From Candidatus Eiseniibacteriota bacterium (GTDB taxonomy: Bacteria > Eisenbacteria > RBG-16-71-46 > CAIMUX01 > VGJL01): a DNA stretch of 8,092 bases. Positions 1 to 5,845 of this stretch are shown here, one piece after another (position 1 is the stretch's first letter; each line of letters opens with the position of its first letter). Position numbers and translations under genes: made by a program. The notes below the pieces were generated by a model. It did not search any database. It was given only the letters and a program-made list of their open reading frames with translations, and was not told the DNA's origin. Location: assembly GCA_014729455.1 (NCBI GenBank), contig WJJW01000249.1, positions 1-8,092 on the forward strand. Direction: 5' to 3'.

Positions 1-420
1 GAGCAGAACGGCTGAGAGGAACGCGGCGCTCCAGACTACCGGGAAGAGGGTCGAGAGGAGGCGGCGTTGCAGGATCCAGCTGTCTCCAACGGCGCGGACC
101 GCGCCGCTCGCCCCTTCGAGCATCGTCCGAGGGCTCGACGGGAAACCATTGTGGATGAGGCCGATCCAGGCGTCCAGTAGACGCGGATCCAGGGTCGCCG
201 CGCGGCGGTACCCGGCCGCGGCATCCTCCCGGTCCCCCAGGCGGTCCGCTGCCCGGGCAGCCTCGAGCTGCTCCCACGCCCCGGCGGGATGGAAGGCCGC
301 CCCCGACACGACGCCGGGCTCTCCCGGTTCCGTCGGCGCGGAAGCGAGGGCGCCCGGAGCCAGGAGCATCCCCGCGACGAGGAGGGGAACGATCCCGCAA
401 GGCATCCGTTTCCCGTTCAT
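1..420 (-). CDS. Exported TPR-like protein with a membrane segment, 5' part only
   Basis: I do not recognise this gene by name. Read on the minus strand from the ATG at 420, the frame is open for 140 codons to the window edge, so the 3' end is missing. Residues 1-26 look like a signal peptide: K4/R5, then a hydrophobic stretch through VPLLVAGMLLAPGALA, with an AxA-type cleavage site after A26. Residues about 49-84 resemble one TPR hairpin, with small residues at the packing positions and the ending GYRRAATLDPR typical of TPR helix B. Residues about 121-140 are hydrophobic (LLSTLFPVV, then WSAAFLSAVLL) and probably start a transmembrane helix. An in-frame ATG at 495 would add 25 residues but bury the signal peptide, so 420 is preferred. 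A GGGGAG sits about 20 bases upstream of 420, too far for a normal ribosome site. The gene is divergent from the exbB operon. It could be a BatE-like or other TPR scaffold, but that is a guess. Confidence 0.7.
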   Translation of the reverse strand, partial: MNGKRMPCGIVPLLVAGMLLAPGALASAPTEPGEPGVVSGAAFHPAGAWEQLEAARAADRLGDREDAAAGYRRAATLDPRLLDAWIGLIHNGFPSSPRTMLEGASGAVRAVGDSWILQRRLLSTLFPVVWSAAFLSAVLL

Positions 421-503
421 GATGCTCAGGTTCGACTGTTCTCCCCAGCTCTGCGTCGGATCGACTCGGGGGGGATCCCCGATCGCGCCCCTCATCTCTC
501 TAT

Positions 504-551
504 CGGTCCGAAAACCGCCGACTTGAGAGGACACGGCGGCGGTCCGGACCG
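504..551. promoter_or_regulatory. Two CGGT/ACCG dyads in the divergent intergenic region
   Basis: Positions 540-551 are a perfect 12-base palindrome, CGGTCCGGACCG. Positions 504-517 read CGGT-N6-ACCG. The heptamer CGGTCCG therefore occurs directly repeated at 504-510 and 540-546, 36 bases apart. Both lie between the divergent genes, and the palindrome ends 23 bases before the candidate -35 box at 575. Paired dyads with shared half-sites, placed near a promoter, are what an operator for a dimeric regulator would look like. In such GC-rich DNA a 12-base palindrome can also arise by chance. The rest of 421-645 shows no gene that I can support. Confidence 0.25.
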
Positions 552-574
552 GTGTGGGCGGCGCGGATTCGGCG

Positions 575-603
575 TTGACGGCCTCGGCGCCCGTTTCTAG
601 GCT
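575..603 (+). promoter_or_regulatory. Candidate sigma70-type promoter of the exbB operon
   Basis: TTGACG at 575-580 matches five of six bases of the -35 consensus. After exactly 17 bases, TAGGCT at 598-603 is a weak -10 (three of six). Transcription would start near 610, giving a leader of roughly 36 bases that contains the strong ribosome site of exbB. It is the best sigma70-like arrangement I found in the divergent gap. No comparably good promoter was found on the minus strand for the leftward gene. Confidence 0.35.
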
Positions 604-630
604 CGCGGAGGCCGGGGTGGAAGATCCGCG

Positions 631-640
631 AGGAGGGAGG
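631..640 (+). promoter_or_regulatory. Strong ribosome binding site deciding the GTG start of exbB
   Basis: The purine run AGGAGGGAGG ends five bases before the GTG at 646. It is the best Shine-Dalgarno match around and fixes GTG as the start, which places a signal peptide at the N-terminus of the product. Confidence 0.7.
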
Positions 641-645
641 AAGCC

Positions 646-1473
646 GTGCTGCACTTGCGGGGCCGAGGGCTCCTTGGCCGGGGGACCGGGCTCCTCATCG
701 GGATCGCGATCGCCTCGGTCCTGGCTGTCACCGTCCCGGCCGGCGCGCAGGATGCCCCGGCGGACGATCCCGCGCCGGCCGACACCGGCCCGCCCTCCGA
801 GCGGCCGTCCCTCACCGAACCGGTCCCCTCCGCCGGGCGCTACGTCGAGATCCGCGGCTTCGTCGACTGGTTCGAGCGCGGCGGGATCTTCATGTATCCG
901 CTGCTGATCTGCTCGGTGGTCGGGGTGGCGATCATCATCGAACGGTTCGTCGCGATCCGGCGGGCGACGCGACGCAGCCGGCGCGAGAGCACCGCCATCC
1001 TGCGTGCACTCCGTACCGCCGGGGTACCCGAAGCGCGGGACGTCTGCCGCCGGCTCCGCGGTCCGGCCGCGCGGATCCTCCATGCGGGGTTGCAGCGGGT
1101 CGATCAGGGGAGCGCGCGCGTCGAGCGGGCGATGGAGAGCAACGGCGGCATCGAGGTGGCGATTCTGCAGCGGGGTCTGCTCTGGCTGTCGACGGTGGCC
1201 AACGTGGCGCCCTTGCTCGGGTTCCTCGGGACCGTCTCCGGGATGATCCACGCCTTCGCGACGATCGCCGGTGCCGACCAGATCAGCGCGCGGCTCGTCG
1301 CCGGAGGGATCGAGGAGGCGCTGATCACCACGGAGACCGGGCTCTCGATCGCGATCCCGGTCCAGGCGTTCTACAACTACTTCGTCGGACGGATCGACCG
1401 GTTCACGACCGAGATGGAGGAGACCGGGCTCGAGCTGCTGTCGATCCTCGAGCCGATGGATCCGGACGGATAG
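646..1473 (+). CDS. exbB: MotA/TolQ/ExbB-family proton channel with signal peptide and periplasmic extension
   Basis: This 275-residue protein is the inner-membrane channel subunit that, with ExbD, converts proton flow into mechanical work. Residues about 12-34 form a signal peptide ending AGA before Q35. A Pro/Asp-rich periplasmic linker follows (35-70). Membrane helix 1 is about 79-99 (GGIFMYPLLI then VVGVAIIIERF), a cytoplasmic helical domain spans about 102-178, helix 2 is about 183-206 (PLLGFLGTVSGMI) and helix 3 about 223-246. By alignment from memory with E. coli ExbB, T196 matches Thr148, E224 matches Glu176 and T229 matches Thr181, so the channel residues are present. The N-terminal extension is longer than in E. 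coli ExbB but known in some other ExbB proteins. The GTG start follows a strong ribosome site. It is the first gene of the putative operon, 11 bases before exbD copy 1. TolQ is the nearest alternative, but no other Tol-Pal gene is present. Confidence 0.9.
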   Translation: MLHLRGRGLLGRGTGLLIGIAIASVLAVTVPAGAQDAPADDPAPADTGPPSERPSLTEPVPSAGRYVEIRGFVDWFERGGIFMYPLLICSVVGVAIIIERFVAIRRATRRSRRESTAILRALRTAGVPEARDVCRRLRGPAARILHAGLQRVDQGSARVERAMESNGGIEVAILQRGLLWLSTVANVAPLLGFLGTVSGMIHAFATIAGADQISARLVAGGIEEALITTETGLSIAIPVQAFYNYFVGRIDRFTTEMEETGLELLSILEPMDPDG

Positions 1474-1484
1474 GGGCGGCGGAG

Positions 1485-1889
1485 ATGCGGATACGGGGCC
1501 GCCTCAAGGGCAGGCCGGAGATCGCGCAGGCGCCGATGTCGGACGTCGCCTTCCTGCTGCTGATCTTCTTCCTCTCGACGACGATCTTCGACTTCGAGGT
1601 CGGGATCCCGATGGTCCTGCCCGGGGTGCAGAGCACGCGGGAGCGGGTCGAGCGGGAGGACGTCCTCGAGATCGCCACCGCCGCCGACGGCACGATCACG
1701 ATCGACGGGTTGCCGGCGCTCCTCGATTCGGTCGAGGAGACCGTGCGGGCCCGTTTGAACGCGCGCCCGGAACTGACCGTCTTCCTGGTCACGCACCCCT
1801 CGGTTCCGTACCGGAGGATGGTCGAGCTGCTCGACGAGGTCCGCGCGGCGCGGGCGAGACGGATCATGCTGAAGCTGGGGGAGGGGTAA
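1485..1889 (+). CDS. exbD: ExbD/TolR-family biopolymer transport protein, copy 1
   Basis: A 134-residue single-pass inner-membrane protein, partner of ExbB in the proton-driven motor. The short basic cytoplasmic N-terminus (MRIRGRLKGR) is followed by PMSDVAFLLLIFFL at about 17-30, the hallmark ExbD helix. D20 is the single membrane aspartate expected to carry the proton (equivalent to Asp25 of E. coli ExbD). The remainder, about 40-134, is the periplasmic ExbD domain, ending VPYRRMVELLDEVRAARARRI, which matches the usual closing helix and strand. Length is normal for the family. The start is the ATG at 1485, with AGGGG overlapping the exbB stop codon as a modest ribosome site. The gene ends three bases before copy 2. 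ExbD and TolR cannot be told apart by sequence alone here. Confidence 0.9.
   Translation: MRIRGRLKGRPEIAQAPMSDVAFLLLIFFLSTTIFDFEVGIPMVLPGVQSTRERVEREDVLEIATAADGTITIDGLPALLDSVEETVRARLNARPELTVFLVTHPSVPYRRMVELLDEVRAARARRIMLKLGEG
1546..1571 (+). repeat. 26-base segment identical in both exbD genes (first copy)
   Basis: Positions 1546-1571 and 1954-1979 are identical over 26 bases. They encode the core of the membrane helix (AFLLLIFF) after the proton-carrying aspartate. The flanking DNA diverges at once. It reflects tandem duplication of exbD; identity at the base level may come from strong codon preference (CTG, ATC, TTC, GCC) or from gene conversion. Confidence 0.6.
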
Positions 1890-1892
1890 GGG

Positions 1893-2306
1893 ATGCGCGA
1901 GCGGCGGAGGTTGCCCCGGGGAGCGCGGATCCCGACCGCCTCGATGGCGGACATCGCCTTCCTGCTGCTGATCTTCTTCTTGACCAGCACGATCTTCCGC
2001 CTCGAGACCGGCCTGGAGGTCGACCTCCCGCGGGCGGATTCGGGGATCGGCGCGGCGCGGACGCGATCGGCGCACATCTGGCTCGACCGGACCGGGGAGC
2101 TGGCGGTGGACGACCGGATCGTGGACCTGGAGACGCTCGAACAGGTCCTGGGGGCGAAGCTGCGAGCCTCGGGGGAGCTGATCGTGAGCCTCCAGATCGA
2201 CGAGGAGGTGCCGTACGAGATGGTCGACCGCTTGATCGGAGCGCTCCGTCGCGCGAACATCCGCAATGTCCGTCTCGGAACCGAGGAGGATCCGGCCGCC
2301 CCTTGA
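1893..2306 (+). CDS. exbD: ExbD/TolR-family biopolymer transport protein, copy 2
   Basis: A second, clearly different ExbD of 137 residues. It has the same plan: basic N-terminus (MRERRRLPRGAR), membrane helix at about 17-35 with SMADIAFLLLIFFL, the proton-carrying D20, and a periplasmic domain with ELIVSLQIDEEVPYEMVDRL at about 92-111. The helix is almost identical to copy 1, while the periplasmic parts agree only in family features, so the two probably fill different places in one complex. The gene begins three bases after copy 1 and its ribosome site (the GGGGGAGGGG run at 1877-1886) lies inside the end of copy 1, so translation is probably coupled. Two ExbD genes behind one ExbB recall the AglR/AglQ/AglS motor of Myxococcus, although paired exbD genes are common in many phyla. 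Confidence 0.9.
   Translation: MRERRRLPRGARIPTASMADIAFLLLIFFLTSTIFRLETGLEVDLPRADSGIGAARTRSAHIWLDRTGELAVDDRIVDLETLEQVLGAKLRASGELIVSLQIDEEVPYEMVDRLIGALRRANIRNVRLGTEEDPAAP
1954..1979 (+). repeat. 26-base segment identical in both exbD genes (second copy)
   Basis: Partner of the segment at 1546-1571, in the same reading frame and at the same place in the membrane helix, 408 bases downstream. Confidence 0.6.
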
Positions 2307-2388
2307 GCGGGGATCGGGCGGGAAAGGAACCGATGCGGGCGCAGGTCCGTACAGACCCCAGGGCCGGGATGGGCCCAGGGAGGAATGG

Positions 2389-3729
2389 ATGATGAACGCT
2401 TGCTCGACCGAGCACGGCGGAGCCCGGAGGCTCGGCCTCGCGATCCTGGCGGTGCTGCTGGCGGCGGGGACCGCGGCGGCGGCCCCGCTTTCGCTGCAGG
2501 AGGCCGTCGAGATGGCGCTGGACCGCAACCCGGGCCTCGCCTCGGTTCGCTACGACCTGAAGTCCGCGGAGGGGTCGCGCCTCTCCAGCTACAACGCCTT
2601 CGTGCCGACCGTCGGGCTGTCCGGGAGCTTCCGGCAGAGCACCTACCGGTACGACGACCCGCGCGTCGATCTCAGCACCGGCCGTCTGATCGCGGGAGGG
2701 ATGGACGAGTCGTACCAGGTGCAGGGGAGCATCCGGCAGAACCTGATCGATCTCCCCTCGATCTACCAGTTCAAGGCCTCGGGAGAGGACGTCGGCGCCG
2801 CGCGGGCGAGCTACCGCGTGTCGGAGGCCGATCTCATCTACCAGGTCCGCCAGCAGTACTACCTGCTGCTCCAGGCGATCCGCCTGGCGGAGGTCGCCGA
2901 GGACGCCCTCGAGGTGAGCGAGGAGCAGCTCCGGAAGTCGGAGGCCCTCTTCGAGCTCGGCTCGGTCGCCCGGACCGACGTCCTGCAGGCTCGCGTGAAC
3001 CGGGCCGCCGCGGTCCAGGAGGAGATCTCCGCGCGCAACGCCGTGGAGTTCGAAAGGGCGCAGCTCGCGATCCTGCTCGGGCTCGAGGTCGGCGAGCCAC
3101 TGGAGATCGCGCTCGATGTCGAGAATCCCCCCGCGGCCGAGGAGCTGGAGGAACAGCCGCTCATCGCCCAGGCGCAGCAGGGCCTGCCGGAGGTGGACCG
3201 CGCCCGCGCGCAGCTCGCGGGGGCGGCGGACCGGAAGAAGGCCGCGTTCTGGAACCAGTTTCCATCGATGGACGGCTCGCTGTTCTACTCCAAAGAGCAG
3301 GAGACGTTCGCAGGACTGACCGACCTCGACGACCTGAAGCAGGGCGCGGCCTGGGGGTTCGGGTTCGGCGTGAGCTGGAACATCTTCGACGGGTTCAACA
3401 CCATCGGCAACATCAAGAGGACCCGCGCCAACCACGCCGCCGCCCGGGAGGAGCTGCGCCGCCAGAGGCTCGCCGCCGCGCTCGGTGTGCGCCAGGCGCT
3501 GATCGCGATCCAGGACGCCCGCGAAGGGGTGCGCGCCGCCGAGGAGTCGGTGAACCTGGCGAGCGAGAACCTGAAGCTGCAGCAGGCGCTCTACGAGAAC
3601 GGCGGCGGGACGATCCTCGAGCTGAACAACGCCCAGGTCGAGCACACCCGCGCTCGGAACAGCCACGTCGAGGCGCAGGTCGCTCTGCACCTGGCGTTCG
3701 CCCAGCTGGACAGGGCTCTGGGCCGCTAG
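2389..3729 (+). CDS. TolC-family outer-membrane efflux factor
   Basis: A 446-residue protein of the outer membrane efflux (OEP/TolC) family, which trimerises into a duct from the periplasm through the outer membrane. Residues 1-31 are a signal peptide (LGLAILAVLLAAG, then AAAA before P33). The mature protein begins PLSLQEAVEMALDRNPGL, the typical TolC opening. Two homologous halves are visible: a coiled region about 134-230 with FELGSVARTDVLQARVN, and a second about 345-446 with YENGGGTILELNNAQVEHTR, both carrying the family's Gly-x-x-x-x-x-LQ/LN turn. Likely barrel strands lie near 72-90 and 323-338 (FGVSWNIFDGFN). Two adjacent in-frame ATGs (2389, 2392) follow AGGGAGG at 2377-2383; the frame also runs back to 2266, but that would bury the signal peptide. 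It lies between the ExbBD genes and the adaptor and supplies the outer-membrane part of the pump. Confidence 0.9.
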   Translation: MMNACSTEHGGARRLGLAILAVLLAAGTAAAAPLSLQEAVEMALDRNPGLASVRYDLKSAEGSRLSSYNAFVPTVGLSGSFRQSTYRYDDPRVDLSTGRLIAGGMDESYQVQGSIRQNLIDLPSIYQFKASGEDVGAARASYRVSEADLIYQVRQQYYLLLQAIRLAEVAEDALEVSEEQLRKSEALFELGSVARTDVLQARVNRAAAVQEEISARNAVEFERAQLAILLGLEVGEPLEIALDVENPPAAEELEEQPLIAQAQQGLPEVDRARAQLAGAADRKKAAFWNQFPSMDGSLFYSKEQETFAGLTDLDDLKQGAAWGFGFGVSWNIFDGFNTIGNIKRTRANHAAAREELRRQRLAAALGVRQALIAIQDAREGVRAAEESVNLASENLKLQQALYENGGGTILELNNAQVEHTRARNSHVEAQVALHLAFAQLDRALGR

Positions 3730-3748
3730 GCCGCCCGGAGCGCGGATC

Positions 3749-3784
3749 GGCGGGGGGGCGCCTCCCCGCCGGATCGAGGGGAGG
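3749..3784 (+). promoter_or_regulatory. Possible alternative hairpins controlling translation of the adaptor gene
   Basis: In the 61-base spacer between the TolC-family gene and the adaptor, CCTCCCC (3761-3767) can pair upstream with the G-run 3752-3758, within a stem of about 9 pairs (3749-3757 with 3762-3770, one G-U pair). Alternatively it pairs perfectly over seven bases with GGGGAGG at 3778-3784, which is the adaptor's Shine-Dalgarno sequence. The two pairings exclude each other. No U-run follows, so an ordinary intrinsic terminator is unlikely. The element could set the relative expression of duct and adaptor or protect an mRNA end. Chance pairing in G/C-rich DNA is the alternative. Confidence 0.3.
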
Positions 3785-3790
3785 GGATGC

Positions 3791-5137
3791 ATGGCGCGCC
3801 CAAGCAAGCGGACGGTCTTCCTGCTACTCGCTGCCGTTCTTCTCGTCGTGATCGTCGTCGCCAACCTGATCCCGAAGAAGGGAGCGAAGGGACCCGAGGT
3901 CCGCACCGAGCCGATCGAAACCCGCCGGATCGAGGCGTGGATCCGCGCTCCGGGCATCATCGAGCCGGTCCAGCAGGTGGAGATCTCGAGCAACGTGATG
4001 GGGCGGGTCGCCGAGGTCGCCGTCGCCGAAGGGGACCGGGTCGCCCGCGGGGATCTGCTCCTGCAGCTCGACGACGAGCGGTACCGCTCCCTCGTGCAGC
4101 AGACCCGCGCGCAGATCCAATCGGCCGAGGCGCAGCTCGTCCTCGCCCAGGCGGAGCACCGGGAGGCGGAGCAGAACCGGGACCGGGTGGAGTCGCTGGC
4201 CGAGCGCGGGCTCGCCTCCGAGCAGGAGCGGATCGCGGCCCGGACGCGGGCGGAGGTGACCGAGGCGCGGGTGGCCGCCGCGCGGGAGGAGATCCGCCGG
4301 GCGCGCGCCGCTCTGGAACAGGCCGAAAAGGATCTTCGCGAGACCACGTTCCTCTCGCCGATGGACGGGATCGTCACCTCGCTCAACATCGAGGAGGGGG
4401 AGAACGTGATCACCGGGACCATGAACAATCCCGGTACCGTGATCCTGACGGTCGCCGACCTGGAGGCGATGGAGGTGGTCGCCGACGTCGACGAGACCGA
4501 CGTGATCCACGTGCGTGTCGGGCAGAAAGGACGGGTGCTGGTCGACGCCCTCCCCGACACGGTCCTGACCGGGAAGGTCACGCGCGTCGGGCAGTCGGGG
4601 CGCGGGCAGAGGAGCGTCCAGCAGGAGGCGACCGACTTCGAGGTCGCCGTGCTGCTCGACGATCCGCCGGCGGTGCTTCGAACCGGGATGAACGCCGACG
4701 TCGAGATCCTGACCGGCACGCGCGACGATGCGCTGGCGGTTCCGCTGCAGGCGCTCACCGCCCGCCCCCCCTCGGTCGTCGCGCGCTGGGAGCGCGAGCG
4801 GGCCGGGGAGGAGAACGGCGGGGACGGGGAGGAAGGAGACGTTCGCGACACGACCGGGCTGGCCGACCGCAACCTGGTCGAGGGGATCTTCCTTCTCGAG
4901 CAAGGGGAGCAGACGACGGCCCGGTTCGTTCCGGTGGAGCTCGGCCTGCGCGGAGAGACGCACGTGGCCGTCGCCGGCGACCTGGAGGCGGGGGAAGCCC
5001 TGATCGTCGGGCCGTACCGGACCTTGCGGAACCTCGAGGACGCCGATCCGGTCCGCGCCGATGAGAAGGAGGAGCAAGGCGACGGCGCGGACGAGACGGA
5101 CGAAGACGGCGGCCGGGACGAAGACGCGGAGGGCTGA
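3791..5137 (+). CDS. MacA/HlyD-type periplasmic adaptor (membrane fusion protein)
   Basis: A 448-residue adaptor that would bridge the inner-membrane ABC permeases and the TolC-type duct. Residues 8-27 are a single N-terminal membrane anchor with no clear cleavage site. The first lipoyl half is about 62-95 (SSNVMGRVAEVAVAEGDRVA), a long coiled-coil hairpin runs about 98-184, the second lipoyl half is about 186-222 (FLSPMDGIVTSLNIEEGENV), the beta-barrel about 226-308, and a membrane-proximal domain about 311-415. An acidic insertion at about 334-352 (GEENGGDGEEGD) and an acidic tail at 421-448 are unusual. The start at 3791 follows GGGGAGGGG at 3778-3786. An ATG at 3787 in another frame opens only a shadow frame. 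The ATPase gene starts three bases after the stop. The neighbouring ATPase and permeases favour the MacA group over RND-type adaptors. Confidence 0.9.
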   Translation: MARPSKRTVFLLLAAVLLVVIVVANLIPKKGAKGPEVRTEPIETRRIEAWIRAPGIIEPVQQVEISSNVMGRVAEVAVAEGDRVARGDLLLQLDDERYRSLVQQTRAQIQSAEAQLVLAQAEHREAEQNRDRVESLAERGLASEQERIAARTRAEVTEARVAAAREEIRRARAALEQAEKDLRETTFLSPMDGIVTSLNIEEGENVITGTMNNPGTVILTVADLEAMEVVADVDETDVIHVRVGQKGRVLVDALPDTVLTGKVTRVGQSGRGQRSVQQEATDFEVAVLLDDPPAVLRTGMNADVEILTGTRDDALAVPLQALTARPPSVVARWERERAGEENGGDGEEGDVRDTTGLADRNLVEGIFLLEQGEQTTARFVPVELGLRGETHVAVAGDLEAGEALIVGPYRTLRNLEDADPVRADEKEEQGDGADETDEDGGRDEDAEG

Positions 5138-5140
5138 CCG

Positions 5141-5845
5141 ATGGCGGCGCCCCTCCCCCTGATCTCCCTGCGGGGGATCACGCGGATCTACCAGGCCGGG
5201 CGCGAGCAGGTCCGCGCGCTCGACGACGTCGATCTGACGATCCAGCGCAACGAGTACCTCGCGGTGATGGGCCCGTCGGGAAGCGGCAAGTCGACGCTGA
5301 TGAACATCATCGGCTGCCTCGACACCCCGACGGCGGGATCCTACCTGCTCAACGGAACGGCTGTGGAGGGGCTCGACGACGACGCGCTGGCGCGGATCCG
5401 GAACCGGGAGATCGGCTTCGTCTTCCAGACTTTCAACCTGCTGCCGCGGGCCGACGCCCTGCACAACGTGGAGCTGCCGCTCGTCTACGCCGGCTTGTCG
5501 ATTCGGGAGCGACGGGAGCGCGCGCGCGAGGCGCTCGCTCAGGTCGGCCTGGCGCCGGAGACGAAGCGTCGTCCGAACGAGCTGTCCGGCGGGCAGCGCC
5601 AGCGGGTGGCGATCGCCCGCGCGCTGGTGACCAGCCCGAGCCTGATCCTCGCCGACGAGCCGACCGGCAATCTCGACTCGAAGACCGGCGAGGAGATCCT
5701 GGCCGTCTTCGAGACGATTCATCGAGCGGGCAACTCGATCATCCTGGTCACCCACGACGAGAACATCGCCCGGCGGGCGCACCGGATCGTCCGTCTTCTC
5801 GATGGTCGTGTCTCCTCGGACGTCGTCCGGGAGACGGCCCGGTGA
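5141..5845 (+). CDS. ABC transporter ATPase, MacB/LolD type, stand-alone
   Basis: A 234-residue nucleotide-binding subunit that hydrolyses ATP in the cytoplasm to drive the two downstream permeases. All catalytic motifs are intact: Walker A GPSGSGKST (44-52), Q-loop Q96 (FVFQTFNLLP), signature LSGGQRQRVAIARAL (148-162), Walker B LILADEP with catalytic E173, D-loop GNLDS, and H-loop H205 (LVTHD). The segment MNIIGCLDTPTAG just after Walker A is characteristic of the MacB/YknY branch. In E. coli MacB this domain is fused to the permease; here it is separate, as in YknY or LolD systems. The ribosome site GGAGGG (5128-5133) overlaps the end of the adaptor gene. The stop codon overlaps the GTG of the first permease by four bases (GTGA), which points to translational coupling and fixed stoichiometry. 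Confidence 0.93.
   Translation: MAAPLPLISLRGITRIYQAGREQVRALDDVDLTIQRNEYLAVMGPSGSGKSTLMNIIGCLDTPTAGSYLLNGTAVEGLDDDALARIRNREIGFVFQTFNLLPRADALHNVELPLVYAGLSIRERRERAREALAQVGLAPETKRRPNELSGGQRQRVAIARALVTSPSLILADEPTGNLDSKTGEEILAVFETIHRAGNSIILVTHDENIARRAHRIVRLLDGRVSSDVVRETAR

Noticed and set aside
493..516. Possible minus-strand -10 box (GATAGA) for the leftward gene
   Set aside because: Only three of six bases match and no credible -35 lies at the right distance.
149..526. Plus-strand frame of 125 codons in the left part of the window
   Set aside because: Opposite strand to the signal-peptide/TPR-like gene, Arg/Ser/Ala-rich, no ribosome site and no recognisable motif.
2344..2376. Small hairpins in the gap before the TolC-family gene (GGTC/GACC and GGGCC/GGCCC)
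   Set aside because: Stems of only four and five pairs with no U-run; not distinguishable from chance in this base composition, so not called a terminator.
2266..2388. Upstream in-frame ATG at 2266 as start of the TolC-family gene
   Set aside because: It would overlap exbD copy 2 and put 41 polar residues before a good signal peptide. The strong ribosome site at 2377-2383 supports 2389 or 2392.
2385..3851. Plus-strand frame of 488 codons starting four bases before the chosen start of the TolC-family gene
   Set aside because: Translation is Arg/Gly/Pro-rich with no signal peptide, whereas the frame from 2389 gives a clean signal peptide and TolC repeats.
1864..5181. Minus-strand open frame of 1105 codons across the exbD, tolC and adaptor genes
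   Set aside because: It is antisense to five well-supported genes, is dominated by Arg, Ser, Pro and Ala, and shows no domain. Long shadow frames are expected when codons of the true strand rarely contain bases that make stops on the other strand.
3824..5782. Minus-strand open frame of 652 codons opposite the adaptor and ATPase
   Set aside because: Low-complexity Arg/Asp/Leu-rich translation lying opposite intact lipoyl and Walker motifs; a shadow frame.
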